64,000 bases of DNA from Streptomyces griseomycini (GTDB taxonomy: Bacteria > Actinomycetota > Actinomycetes > Streptomycetales > Streptomycetaceae). The DNA lies in the NCBI RefSeq assembly GCF_014203535.1, contig NZ_JACHJI010000003.1, positions 227,707 to 291,706 of the forward strand. Direction: 5' to 3'. The notes beneath the pieces were generated by a model that was not told the origin of the DNA, did no database searches, and was given only the letters and a program-made list of their open reading frames with translations. Each line of letters starts with the position of its first letter. Position 1 is the stretch's first letter. The translations under genes and the position numbers were made by a program. Positions 54,966 to 63,813 of the stretch are shown here, piece after piece.

Positions 54966-55943
54966 ATGGCGGAGAAGATGGCCCTGGCCAAGGCGATCAA
55001 CGAGTCGCTGCGCCGTGCCCTGGACGCGGACCCCAAGGTCGTCGTCATGGGCGAGGACGTCGGCAAGCTCGGCGGCGTGTTCCGGGTGACGGACGGCCTG
55101 CAGAAGGACTTCGGCGAGAGCCGCGTCATCGACACCCCGCTCGCCGAGTCGGGCATCGTCGGCACGGCGATCGGCCTGGCCCTGCGCGGCTACCGCCCGG
55201 TGGTGGAGATCCAGTTCGACGGCTTCGTCTTCCCGGCGTACGACCAGATCGTCACGCAGCTCGCGAAGATGCACGCCCGCTCGCTGGGCAAGGTCAAGCT
55301 GCCGGTCGTCGTGCGCATCCCCTACGGCGGCGGCATCGGCGCGGTGGAGCACCACTCCGAGTCCCCCGAGGCGCTGTTCGCGCACGTGGCGGGCCTGAAG
55401 ATCGTCTCCCCGTCGAACGCGTCGGACGCCTACTGGATGATGCAGCAGGCCATCCAGAGCGACGACCCGGTGATCTTCTTCGAGCCCAAGCGGCGCTACT
55501 GGGACAAGTCCGAGGTGAACACCGAGGCGATCCCCGGCCCGCTGCACGCCGCGCGCGTGGTGCGCGAGGGCACCGACCTGACCCTCGCGGCCTACGGCCC
55601 GATGGTGAAGCTCTGCCAGGAGGTCGCCGACGCGGCGGCCGAGGAGGGCCGCTCCCTGGAGGTCCTCGACCTGCGCTCGGTCTCCCCGATCGACTTCGAC
55701 GCGATCCAGGCGTCGGTGGAGAGGACGCGCCGCCTGGTGGTCGTCCACGAGGCACCGGTGTTCTTCGGCTCCGGCGCGGAGATCGCCGCGCGGATCACGG
55801 AGCGCTGCTTCTACCACCTGGAGGCCCCGGTGCTGCGGGTGGGCGGCTACCACGCCCCGTACCCGCCGGCCCGCCTGGAGGAGTCCTACCTCCCGGACCT
55901 GGACCGGGTGCTGGACGCCGTCGACCGCTCGCTGGCGTACTGA
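54966..55943 (+). CDS. Branched-chain 2-keto acid dehydrogenase E1 beta subunit (operon 2)
   Basis: 325 residues. VMGEDVGKLGGVFRVTDGLQKDFG, TPLAESGIVGTAIGLALRGYRPVVEIQFDG, VRIPYGGGIGAVEHHSES and the C-terminal transketolase domain (EVLDLRSVSPIDFDAIQ, ITERCFYHLEAPVLRVGGYHAPYPPARLE). Starts 1 bp after the E1 alpha stop. Highly similar in layout to the operon 1 subunit, so an old duplication. Confidence 0.93.
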   Translation: MAEKMALAKAINESLRRALDADPKVVVMGEDVGKLGGVFRVTDGLQKDFGESRVIDTPLAESGIVGTAIGLALRGYRPVVEIQFDGFVFPAYDQIVTQLAKMHARSLGKVKLPVVVRIPYGGGIGAVEHHSESPEALFAHVAGLKIVSPSNASDAYWMMQQAIQSDDPVIFFEPKRRYWDKSEVNTEAIPGPLHAARVVREGTDLTLAAYGPMVKLCQEVADAAAEEGRSLEVLDLRSVSPIDFDAIQASVERTRRLVVVHEAPVFFGSGAEIAARITERCFYHLEAPVLRVGGYHAPYPPARLEESYLPDLDRVLDAVDRSLAY

Positions 55944-55954
55944 GGGAGAGGGTC

Positions 55955-57397
55955 GTGACGACGATGACGAACGCGTCCGTACGCGAGTTCAAGATGCCGG
56001 ACGTGGGCGAGGGCCTCACCGAGGCCGAGATCCTCAAGTGGTACGTCCAGCCCGGCGACACGGTCACCGACGGCCAGGTGGTGTGCGAGGTCGAGACGGC
56101 GAAGGCGGCCGTCGAACTGCCCATCCCCTACGACGGTGTGGTCCGCGAACTGCACTTCCCCGAGGGCACCACGGTGGACGTGGGCACGTCCATCATCGCG
56201 GTGGAGGTCGCGGGCGGCGCGGCACCGGCGGCCCAGGCGTCCGCGCCGGCCGCGCAGCCGGAGCCCGCACCGGCACCCGAGGAGCCGAAGGCCGAGGGCT
56301 CGGGCCGCCAGCCCGTGCTGGTCGGCTACGGCGTGGCGACGTCCTCCACGCGCCGCCGCCCGCGCAGGACCGCGCCGGACACCGCCGCCCAGCAGGCGGC
56401 GGCGGCCGTCCAGACGGAACTGAACGGCCGTACCCCGGCACCGGCCCCGTCGCCCGTCGCCGAGCCGGTCGTCGGCGGGCGGCGTCCGCTGGCCAAGCCG
56501 CCGGTGCGCAAGCTGGCGAAGGACCTCGGCGTCGACCTGGCCTCGGTCACCCCGACCGGCCCGGACGGCATCATCACCCGCGAGGACGTCCACGCGGCGG
56601 TGGCGCAGCCGGCGGCCCCGGCCGAGCCCGAGGTCCGGGCACCCGCCCCGGCCCCGGCAGCCGCGGCCCCGGCCGCCCCGGTGTCGTACGACACCGCCCG
56701 GGAGACCCGGATCCCGGTCAAGGGCGTCCGCAAGGCCACGGCGGCGGCGATGGTCGGTTCGGCGTTCACCGCGCCGCACGTCACGGAGTTCGTGACGGTG
56801 GACGTGACCCGCACGATGAAGCTGGTGGAGGAGCTGAAGCAGGACAAGGAGTTCGCGGGCCTGCGCGTGAACCCCCTCCTGCTGATCGCCAAGGCCCTGC
56901 TGGTCGCGATCAGGCGCAACCCCGACATCAACGCCTCCTGGGACGAGGCGGCCCAGGAGATCGTGGTCAAGCACTACGTCAACCTGGGCATCGCGGCGGC
57001 CACCCCGCGCGGCCTGATCGTCCCGAACATCAAGGACGCCCACGCCAAGACACTGCCCCAGCTCGCCGAGTCCCTCGGCGAACTGGTGTCCACGGCCCGG
57101 GAGGGCAAGACCTCCCCGACCGCGATGCAGGGCGGCACGGTGACCATCACCAACGTCGGCGTCTTCGGCGTCGACACGGGCACGCCGATCCTCAACCCCG
57201 GCGAGTCCGCGATCCTCGCGGTCGGCGCGATCAAGCTCCAGCCGTGGGTCCACAAGGGCAAGGTGAAGCCGCGTCAGGTGACCACCCTGGCGCTGAGCTT
57301 CGACCACCGCCTGGTGGACGGTGAGCTGGGCTCCAAGGTCCTGGCCGACGTGGCCGCGGTCCTGGAGCAGCCGAAGCGGCTGATCACCTGGGCGTAG
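55955..57397 (+). CDS. Dihydrolipoamide acyltransferase E2 (operon 2)
   Basis: 480 residues: lipoyl domain with VETAKAAVEL (Lys), Pro/Ala/Glu linker, peripheral-subunit-binding domain (PVRKLAKDLGVDLASVTPTGPDGIITREDV), second Pro/Ala linker and catalytic domain ending in SFDHRLVDGELG. GTG 55955 with GAGGGAGAGGG upstream; ATG 55964 is an alternative. Ends the operon before a strong terminator. Confidence 0.93.
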   Translation: MTTMTNASVREFKMPDVGEGLTEAEILKWYVQPGDTVTDGQVVCEVETAKAAVELPIPYDGVVRELHFPEGTTVDVGTSIIAVEVAGGAAPAAQASAPAAQPEPAPAPEEPKAEGSGRQPVLVGYGVATSSTRRRPRRTAPDTAAQQAAAAVQTELNGRTPAPAPSPVAEPVVGGRRPLAKPPVRKLAKDLGVDLASVTPTGPDGIITREDVHAAVAQPAAPAEPEVRAPAPAPAAAAPAAPVSYDTARETRIPVKGVRKATAAAMVGSAFTAPHVTEFVTVDVTRTMKLVEELKQDKEFAGLRVNPLLLIAKALLVAIRRNPDINASWDEAAQEIVVKHYVNLGIAAATPRGLIVPNIKDAHAKTLPQLAESLGELVSTAREGKTSPTAMQGGTVTITNVGVFGVDTGTPILNPGESAILAVGAIKLQPWVHKGKVKPRQVTTLALSFDHRLVDGELGSKVLADVAAVLEQPKRLITWA

Positions 57398-57405
57398 TAC
57401 ACGAG

Positions 57406-57449
57406 CGACGGAGCCGCGCGTCCCGCCCGGGACGCGCGGCTCCGTCGTT
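57406..57449 (+). terminator. Terminator of bkd operon 2
   Basis: A 19-bp perfect stem (57406-57424 with 57429-57447), loop GCCC, followed by TT; 8 bp past the E2 stop. Confidence 0.9.
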
Positions 57450-57557
57450 CCCGCCGATGACGGATGTCACTGGCTGCGGTGATCACCACGGCGGAGAATC
57501 GTCCGAGGGGCCTCCCGGCCTCCCGTCCGCCCGCCTGCCAGGAGATGGGAGAAGACC

Positions 57558-58160
57558 GTGCCGATGGTGACGCCCAAACCGCCGATGAGCCACCGGGCAC
57601 GCATCCTGTCCCGGTCCCTCTGCGCGGTGATCGCCCGTCGCACACCGCCCCGGAGCGAGCGGGGGCTGACGGCGATACGCCACTCCTCCGAACTGCGTTC
57701 CATGGTGATGGCCCTGACGCTCACGGAGATCCCGGTGGCCTTCCTCGTCTCCGGGATCGTTCCGCCACCGGCCAGGCCGTTCCACGCGCTGCTGGAACTC
57801 GCCCTCGTCCTCACCGGCTTCGGCGTCCTGGCCGCGCTCGTCCGGCACCCCCACACCGTCTCGTCGTCCCGGGTCGTCCTGCACACCGGGTTCATGGGCA
57901 GTCTCGAACTTTCGCGTCCGGCGGTGCGTTCGGCCTCCCGCAGCATGCGGACGATCCCCGGCCGGGGGCTGCGCCGGGTACCCGCCGAGCCGACCGCCGT
58001 CGCCTGTTCGGTCGGCGGCACGGTGAGCGTCCGGCTGCACCTGGACCCGCCGGTCCCCATGGACCTCGGTGAAGGCGAGAGCGCGGACGTCGACACCGTC
58101 TACGTCTCCGCCGACACGCCGGAGGCGTTCGTGCGGGCGCTCGAGGCCGGTGCGCGGTGA
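57558..58160 (+). CDS. Conserved membrane protein of unknown function
   Basis: 200 residues. A basic N-terminal segment (SHRARILSRSLCAVIARRTPPRSERGL) precedes two membrane helices (MVMALTLTEIPVAFLVSGIV and ALLELALVLTGFGVLAAL) with a short proline linker. The C-terminal ~95 residues are probably cytoplasmic with VTVSVRLHLDPPVPM and DVDTVYVSADTPEAFVRAL. No domain recognised. GTG 57558 with GGGAGAA upstream. It starts a short run of genes after the bkd terminator. Confidence 0.75.
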   Translation: MPMVTPKPPMSHRARILSRSLCAVIARRTPPRSERGLTAIRHSSELRSMVMALTLTEIPVAFLVSGIVPPPARPFHALLELALVLTGFGVLAALVRHPHTVSSSRVVLHTGFMGSLELSRPAVRSASRSMRTIPGRGLRRVPAEPTAVACSVGGTVSVRLHLDPPVPMDLGEGESADVDTVYVSADTPEAFVRALEAGAR

Positions 58161-58308
58161 CCCGGCCGGACTCGTCGACGGCATCCGCTGGGAGGCGCAG
58201 GACACCGTGTCCGAGTCCGGCTCCGGGGAGTCCGCCCGCAGCGGCAGCGGCGACGTTCCGGCCCGGGCCCTCCGCCCGGGCGGCGTTCCCCACGGGAGCG
58301 GTCAGGAA

Positions 58309-58962
58309 GTGAGCACCGAGGACTGGCTGGAGGACACCCGGGCCTCCTACGACACCGTCGCCGTCAGCTACGCGGACCAGGTGCGTCACCTCCTGGACGA
58401 GACGCCCGAGGAGCGCGCGGCCATGGCGCTGTTCGCCGACCTGGTGCGCACCGGCGGCGGAGGGCCGGTCGCGGACGTGGGGTGCGGGCCGGGGAGGATC
58501 ACGGCCCACCTGCACGGCCCGGGCGTGGACGCGTTCGGGATCGACCTGTCGCCCGGGATGGTCGAGGTGGCCCGGCGCGACCACCCCGGCCTGCGGTTCG
58601 AGGTCGGTTCCATGACGGACCTCGACCTCGCCGACGGCTCGATGGCCGGCCTGGTCGCCTGGTACTCCCTCATCCACGTACCCGACGACGAGATCGGCCG
58701 GGTCCTCGCGCACTTCCGGCGGGTGCTGCGCGCCGGCGGCCCGCTGCTCCTCGGCTTCCACGTCGGCGACGGGTCGCGGCTGAAGACGCGGGGCTACGGC
58801 GGCCACCCGATGAAGGTCCACGTCCACCGCCGGCAGCCGGACCGGGTGACCGCCTGGCTCGACGACGCCGGCTTCAGCGTCGGGACGCACCGGACCCTCA
58901 GCTCGGCCGAGAGCACGCTCGGGGGGGTCCTCCTCGCCCGCCGTCGGCCCGACGGGGCATGA
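58309..58962 (+). CDS. Class I SAM-dependent methyltransferase
   Basis: 217 residues. Motif I VADVGCGPGRITAHL, acidic binding residue in FGIDLSPGMVEVA, motif GSMTDLDLADGSMAGLVAWYSLIHVPDDE, and LRAGGPLLLGFHVG. Substrate unknown; the fold resembles ubiquinone/trans-aconitate methyltransferases. I chose GTG 58309 (VSTEDWLEDTRASYDTVA, the usual first helix); a longer frame upstream carries no conserved block. Confidence 0.85.
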   Translation: MSTEDWLEDTRASYDTVAVSYADQVRHLLDETPEERAAMALFADLVRTGGGGPVADVGCGPGRITAHLHGPGVDAFGIDLSPGMVEVARRDHPGLRFEVGSMTDLDLADGSMAGLVAWYSLIHVPDDEIGRVLAHFRRVLRAGGPLLLGFHVGDGSRLKTRGYGGHPMKVHVHRRQPDRVTAWLDDAGFSVGTHRTLSSAESTLGGVLLARRRPDGA

Positions 58963-59070
58963 CCCACGCCGACCACGAGCACAAGCTGTTGCTCCCGACC
59001 GCCCCGTGCGACGACCGGTGCTTCACGAAGTCCTCCGGCCGCCTCCCCGAACCGGGTAGGTCCACCACGG

Positions 59071-59105
59071 GGGGGACGCCGCAGCTTCGATCTGCGGCGT
59101 CCCTC
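59071..59105. terminator. Terminator between methyltransferase and reductase genes
   Basis: Stem GGGACGCCGCAG / CTGCGGCGTCCC (59073-59084 with 59092-59103), 7-nt loop, extendable by two pairs. Lies between convergent genes. The rest of this 233-bp gap shows nothing recognisable. Confidence 0.75.
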
Positions 59106-59195
59106 CTGCCGTGCCCGCCCTCGGACCTGACGGAGCACGTACACCGGAGCCCCGTTCCCGGTCCCGCCCGGCGTGCGCGTGCGGGAGGAGCGCCC

Positions 59196-60224
59196 CTAGG
59201 AGAACAGTTCCAGCTCGATGTGCGGGGACAGCGCGCGGAGGAAGTCGGGTGCGTCGAAGAGCGCGCCGGCGGAGGCGACTCCGGTCGTCCTGGTCCGTCC
59301 CGTGAGGACGCGGTCGACCGCCTCCACCGCGAGCGGCGCGGTGACGGCGTAGATGTCCCGGCCCCGCGCCACGGCACGCCGTTCGACGGCGCCGGAGCGC
59401 ACGACCGCGTCGACGAGGAAGGTCTGCCCGGAGCGCCCGTGCTCGTCGGTCGCGGCCGGCGCCGGGGTGTCCGGGGCCGCGATGTCCCGGGCCGCCTCGA
59501 CCGCCATGTGGGTGCGCACGTCGGGGATGTCCAGGTGACTGGGCACGGTGACGACGTCGGCCATCGTGAACTCCCCGACGACGGCCCGGGGGCCCATCGG
59601 ATCGGGGAAGGTCCACTCCAGGGTGGGCAGGTCGTCCCGGTGGTACTCCAGCCGCCCGTTCCGGTAGCGGACGCTCCGGCCGTCCCGCCGCTGCCGGGAG
59701 ACCGCGCCCGCGGCGCGCGTCCCGGCGGTGGGGTGCCAGCCGCTCAGCCCGTAGGCGACGTGCGCCTCGTCGGCCGCCGTCCAGTCGCCCATCGCGGCGG
59801 TGACCAGCAGGTCGCCGAGGCCGCCGTAGAAGGCCATCGCGGGGACGACCACGGTTCCCGCGGCCCGGGCGCGGCCCGCGAAGTGCGCGAAGGTGTCGGC
59901 GTTGGCCTCGATCTCGGCCGCCACGTCCACGTACGGGATCCCGGCGCGCAGCGCCGCCTCGATCACGGGGGCGGCCGTGGCGGCGAACGGGCCGGCGCAG
60001 TTGATCACGGCCGCCGCACCGGCCAGCGTCCGGTCGAGCGCGGCCGGGTCGTCGACCGACGCCGGGCGGACGTCCAGGTCGGTGCCGTGCGCCAGTGCCT
60101 TCAGCCTGTCGGCGTCGCGCCCGGAGAGGACCGGGACGAACCCGCGCTCCCGCAGCTCCGCCACCACGAACCGCCCGGTGTGCCCGTACGCGCCGAACAC
60201 CGCCACCCTGATACCCGACCCCAT
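59196..60224 (-). CDS. Saccharopine dehydrogenase-like NAD(P)-binding oxidoreductase
   Basis: 342 residues from ATG 60224 (GGGGAGGA upstream). N-terminal Rossmann fold AVFGAYGHTGRFVVAELRERG, then AAVINCAGPFAATAAPVIEAALRAGIPYVDVAAE, typical of the trans-acting saccharopine-reductase superfamily. Substrate unknown; true lysine-pathway enzymes are longer, so a role in other metabolism is more likely. Divergent from the GlxA-type regulator, which may control it. Confidence 0.87.
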   Translation of the reverse strand: MGSGIRVAVFGAYGHTGRFVVAELRERGFVPVLSGRDADRLKALAHGTDLDVRPASVDDPAALDRTLAGAAAVINCAGPFAATAAPVIEAALRAGIPYVDVAAEIEANADTFAHFAGRARAAGTVVVPAMAFYGGLGDLLVTAAMGDWTAADEAHVAYGLSGWHPTAGTRAAGAVSRQRRDGRSVRYRNGRLEYHRDDLPTLEWTFPDPMGPRAVVGEFTMADVVTVPSHLDIPDVRTHMAVEAARDIAAPDTPAPAATDEHGRSGQTFLVDAVVRSGAVERRAVARGRDIYAVTAPLAVEAVDRVLTGRTRTTGVASAGALFDAPDFLRALSPHIELELFS

Positions 60225-60334
60225 GGGTCCTCCCCGTACTCGAAACGATCCGTTGCGATCCGTCGTGAAGATCCTGCCGGGGAGGGTCGTCCCGCACGAG
60301 TGTCCGGAACGACACGCCCCGTACAATTCCGGAC

Positions 60335-61315
60335 GTGACCACTGTCGCGCTGGCCGTCACCGACGGGATGCTGCACTTCGAACTCGCCCTGGCCCAGGAG
60401 GTCTTCGGCTCCGCCCCGGCCGGGGTGACGGGCCCCTGGTACGACCTCGTCGTCTGCGGGCCGGGCCCGGTGCGGGTCGGCCGGTTCGGGCTGGAGCCCG
60501 ACCACGGTCTCGGCCGGCTCCTCCGAGCCGACACCGTGATCGTCCCGGGCTGGGCCGACGTCGACCAGGCCCCGCCCGCCGACCTGCTCGACGCCGTGCG
60601 CGCGGCCCACGAGGCGGGCGCACGCGTGGCCTCCCTGTGCACGGGCGCGTTCGTGCTGGCCGCCGCCGGTCTGCTCGACGGGCGGCGTGCGACCACGCAC
60701 TGGGCGCACACCCGGGCCCTGGCCGAGCGCCACCCCCGGGTGGAGGTGGACCCGGACGTCCTCTACGTGGACGACGGCGGCGTCCTCACCTCCGCCGGCA
60801 AGGCCGCCGCCATGGACCTGTGCCTGCACCTCGTCCGCCTCGACCGCGGAGCGTCGGTCGCCAACGCGGTCGCCCGCCGCCTGGTCGTGCCGCCGCACCG
60901 GGACGGCGGCCAGGCCCAGTTCGTCACCACCCCGGTGCCCGCCCCGGGCCGCCACCCCCTCGCCGAACTGCTCCCCTGGGTGCTCGAACGGCTCGACCGG
61001 CCGCTGACCGTGGAGGACCTGGCCCGCCGGGCCCGGATGAGCTCGCGCCACCTGGGCCGCCACTTCAGGTCGGTGACCGGCACCACCCCGCTGCAGTGGC
61101 TGCTCACCCAACGCATCCGCCGTGCCCAGGAGTTGCTGGAGAACACCGACGACGGCATCGACGCCGTCGCGGCGGCCGTCGGCATGGGCACCGCCACGAC
61201 GCTGCGCCGGCACTTCCACCGCACGGTCGGCGTGCCCCCGGACACCTACCGCCGCACCTTCCGCTCGAGGAACCGCTCCGGCCCCGAGGGCGGCGAAGGG
61301 CACCCCCACCCCTGA
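60335..61315 (+). CDS. GlxA-family transcriptional regulator (DJ-1/PfpI plus AraC)
   Basis: 326 residues: N-terminal DJ-1/PfpI-like domain with VASLCTGAFVLAAAGLLDGRRATTHW (nucleophile-elbow Cys region) and C-terminal AraC HTH pair (DRPLTVEDLARRARMSSRHLGRHFRSVTGTTPLQWLL and GIDAVAAAVGMGTATTLRRHF). TACAAT (60322-60327) is 7 nt before GTG 60335, so a leaderless mRNA is likely. In the 110-bp divergent gap, GTGTC/GACAC half-sites (60300-60304, 60311-60315) could be its operator. Confidence 0.9.
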   Translation: MTTVALAVTDGMLHFELALAQEVFGSAPAGVTGPWYDLVVCGPGPVRVGRFGLEPDHGLGRLLRADTVIVPGWADVDQAPPADLLDAVRAAHEAGARVASLCTGAFVLAAAGLLDGRRATTHWAHTRALAERHPRVEVDPDVLYVDDGGVLTSAGKAAAMDLCLHLVRLDRGASVANAVARRLVVPPHRDGGQAQFVTTPVPAPGRHPLAELLPWVLERLDRPLTVEDLARRARMSSRHLGRHFRSVTGTTPLQWLLTQRIRRAQELLENTDDGIDAVAAAVGMGTATTLRRHFHRTVGVPPDTYRRTFRSRNRSGPEGGEGHPHP

Positions 61316-61629
61316 GCCGGCCCTCGTCGGCGGCCCCCTGCCCACCGCTTTCCCGACCGTCCTCCCGGCCCGTGCCCGGACCTCCCGCCCCGGCCGTGCG
61401 CCGCGCTGTCCGCCGTCGCCCGGCGCTGCGCGCCCCGGCCGCCGCCCTCCGGGCGCAGCGCACCGCCTCCCGCGGTCAGGGCCTCCCGTCCGGATCGGGC
61501 CGGACCCCGTCCCCCGGCCCGGGCCGGGCCGGGCGGAATGTGTCGCGCGTCACGTTCGGCTCGTGTCACGTTCGGGCCGCCCGCTCCCATCCGGTGGGTG
61601 TCAGCAGGCGAGCCGGAAGGGGCGGAACG
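61316..61629. other. Intergenic region upstream of the oxidoreductase-sigma operon
   Basis: 314 bp. The left two thirds are extremely GC-rich and code for nothing I recognise (an AraC-gene read-through frame is a shadow). The right end holds the GTCACGTTCGG direct repeat described at 61549-61591 and the ribosome site GGAAGGGG for the next gene. Confidence 0.5.
61549..61591 (+). promoter_or_regulatory. Candidate ECF41-type promoter
   Basis: GTCACGTTCGG occurs twice, 61549-61559 and 61565-61575 (16-bp period). The second copy extends to TGTCACG, matching the ECF41 -35 consensus TGTCACA in 6 of 7 bases. CATC follows at 61588-61591 with 17 bp spacing where CGTC is expected. It lies 39-60 bp before the oxidoreductase start. 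Confidence 0.45.
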
Positions 61630-62835
61630 ATGAACGCACGGTGGGAGACCGGTACGGCGAACGCGCACCACGTGGTGGTCCTGGGGGCGGGATACGCCGG
61701 CATGGCCGCGGCCGTCCAGCTCGCGGCCCGGGTGAAGCGGCGCGGAGGGGTGCGGGTGACCGTGGTGAACGCGCAGGAGCGGTTCACCGAGCGCATGCGG
61801 CTGCACATGACGGCGACCGGGCAGCGGCTCGCCGGGCTGAGCGTCCCGGAGCTGCTGGAGGGCACGGGCGCGCGGTTCGTGCGCGGCTGGGTGACGGCGG
61901 TGGACGCGGACGCGAGGACCGTGCGGATCGACGACGACCGGGTGCTGCCCTACGACACGCTGGTGTACGGGCTGGGCGGTGCGGCCGACACCTCGGCGGT
62001 GCCGGGCGCCGAGGACCACGCGTACACCCTGGACGGCGCCCAGGACGCCGAGCTGCTGGCCGACCGGCTGGCGCGGCTCGGCGGCGGCACCGTGGTGGTC
62101 GCGGGCAGCGGGCTGACCGGTACCGAGTCGGCCGCGGAGATCGCCGAGCGGCACCCGGAGCTGGACGTCGTGCTGCTGGGCCGGACCGAGCCCGGTGCGG
62201 ACATGAGCCCGAAGGCCAAGGCGTACCTGCACGCCGCGCTCGACCGGCTGGGCGTCCGGGTGCGCGCCGGCGTCGAGGTGGCGAAGGTGCTGCCCGGCGC
62301 GGTGGAACTGGCGGGCGGCGAGACGGTCGCCGCCGACGCGGTCCTGTGGACGAGCGGCACGCGGACCTCACCGCTGGCGGCCGCCGCGGGGCTGGCCGTC
62401 GACGAGCGCGGGCGCATCGTCACCGACGCCGCGCTGCGCTCGGTGTCCCACCCCGAGGTGTACGCGATCGGCGACGCGGCCGCGGTCCGGCAGGGGTACG
62501 GCGTGATGCACGGCACCTGCCAGGGCGGCATGCCGACCGGGGTGCACGCCGCGCTGTCGATCGACCGTGTGCTCAGGGGCAAGCAGCCCAAGCCGTTCCG
62601 CTTCGGCTACTACCACACGCCGGTGAGCCTGGGACGCGGTGACGCCGTGGTGCAGTTCACCCGGCCCGACGGCAGCCCGCGCCGGATCCGCCTGACGGGC
62701 CGCGCGGCCGTCCGGTACAAGGAGACGGTGACCGCCTCGCCCTGGCCGACCTACGGCCGCATGAAGAAGATGCCCGCCTCCGGTGCGTTCTGGCCCCGCG
62801 GGGGCCGCTTCACCCGTGTCCGGGAGGCCCGATGA
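61630..62835 (+). CDS. NAD(P)/FAD-dependent oxidoreductase, NDH-II-like
   Basis: 401 residues. FAD motif VVVLGAGYAGMAAAVQL, NAD motif VVVAGSGLTGTESAAEIAERH, second FAD motif VYAIGDAAAV, and AVLWTSGTRTSPLA. Resembles type II NADH dehydrogenases and carotenoid-type oxidoreductases; no clear membrane anchor. ATG 61630 behind GGAAGG. Overlaps the sigma gene (ATGA). ECF41 sigma factors are usually found with such oxidoreductase-type partner genes. Confidence 0.9.
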   Translation: MNARWETGTANAHHVVVLGAGYAGMAAAVQLAARVKRRGGVRVTVVNAQERFTERMRLHMTATGQRLAGLSVPELLEGTGARFVRGWVTAVDADARTVRIDDDRVLPYDTLVYGLGGAADTSAVPGAEDHAYTLDGAQDAELLADRLARLGGGTVVVAGSGLTGTESAAEIAERHPELDVVLLGRTEPGADMSPKAKAYLHAALDRLGVRVRAGVEVAKVLPGAVELAGGETVAADAVLWTSGTRTSPLAAAAGLAVDERGRIVTDAALRSVSHPEVYAIGDAAAVRQGYGVMHGTCQGGMPTGVHAALSIDRVLRGKQPKPFRFGYYHTPVSLGRGDAVVQFTRPDGSPRRIRLTGRAAVRYKETVTASPWPTYGRMKKMPASGAFWPRGGRFTRVREAR

Positions 62836-63743
62836 CCACCCCGTCCGGCCAGCAGGTCTTCCACGAGCACCGGCGGTTGTTGTTCTCCGTGGCCTACCGC
62901 CTCCTCGGCTCCGCGGCCGACGCCGAGGACGCGGTCCAGGACGCCTGGATCAAGTGGTCCGCCGCCGACCGTTCGCAGGTGGCCGACCCCAAGGCGTACC
63001 TGACGCGGATCGTGTCGAACCTGGCGCTGGAACGGCTGCGCTCCGCCCGGCACAAGCGGGAGACCTACGTGGGTCCGTGGCTGCCGGAGCCCATCCTCAC
63101 CGGCGGGGACGCCGCCGAGGCAGCCGTGGACGCCGAGTCGGTGTCGTCGGCCATGCTGGTGGTGCTGGAGACGCTCAGTCCGCTGGAGCGCGCGGTGTTC
63201 GTGCTGAAGGAGGTCTTCGCCTTCAGCCATGTCGAGATCGCCGGGATGGTGGAGCGTTCCGAAGCCACCGTGCGGCAGGCCGCGCACCGGGCCCGCGCGC
63301 ACGTGCGGGCCCGCCGTCCCCGCTTCACCGCCGACAGGTCGCGGCAGCGCGAGGTCACCGAGCGGTTCTTCGCCGCCGCGACCGGTGGCGACGTCAACGC
63401 CCTGATGGAACTGCTCTCCCCGGACGTCACCCTGTGGACCGACGGCGGCGGCAAGGTCCGCCAGGCCCTGCGCCCGGTGGTGGGCGCGGCCACGGTGGCC
63501 GCCTGGTTCGCGGCCATCGGCACCGTCGCCTACCAGGGCGTCGAGCCCGCCGACATGAAGGCCGAACTCCTCGAGGTCAACGGCGGGCCGGGCATCGTGT
63601 TCAGCGCGCCGGGACGCGTGATCGCCACCCTCACCTTCGACTTCGACGCCGACGGCCGCATCACCGCCCTCCACAACGTGGCCAATCCGGACAAGCTCCA
63701 CGCCGTCGCCGGCGGCACCTCCTACGACATCGGGACGCGCTGA
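62832..63743 (+). CDS. sigJ: ECF41-family RNA polymerase sigma factor (SigJ type)
   Basis: 303 residues. Sigma-2 (about 8-75) and sigma-4 (about 105-160, LSPLERAVFVLKEVFAFSHVEIAGMVERSEATVRQAAHRAR). A C-terminal SnoaL-like domain of about 130 residues acts as a built-in regulator in this family. The hallmark motifs are WLPEP (83-87) in the sigma2-sigma4 linker, DGGGK (204-208) and NPDKL (285-289). No anti-sigma gene. A strong terminator follows. Confidence 0.92.
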   Translation: MTTPSGQQVFHEHRRLLFSVAYRLLGSAADAEDAVQDAWIKWSAADRSQVADPKAYLTRIVSNLALERLRSARHKRETYVGPWLPEPILTGGDAAEAAVDAESVSSAMLVVLETLSPLERAVFVLKEVFAFSHVEIAGMVERSEATVRQAAHRARAHVRARRPRFTADRSRQREVTERFFAAATGGDVNALMELLSPDVTLWTDGGGKVRQALRPVVGAATVAAWFAAIGTVAYQGVEPADMKAELLEVNGGPGIVFSAPGRVIATLTFDFDADGRITALHNVANPDKLHAVAGGTSYDIGTR

Positions 63744-63754
63744 GCACCGGTCCC

Positions 63755-63802
63755 GGACGCGGACGGGGGCCCACCGGCACCGGTGGGCCCCCGTCCGCGT
63801 CC
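63755..63802. terminator. Bidirectional terminator between sigma factor and carboxypeptidase genes
   Basis: A stem of about 22 bp (63755-63776 with 63781-63802), tetraloop GCAC. The longest hairpin in the window. Ends both convergent transcripts; no T-run. Confidence 0.88.
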
Positions 63803-63813
63803 GTCGGTGCGGG

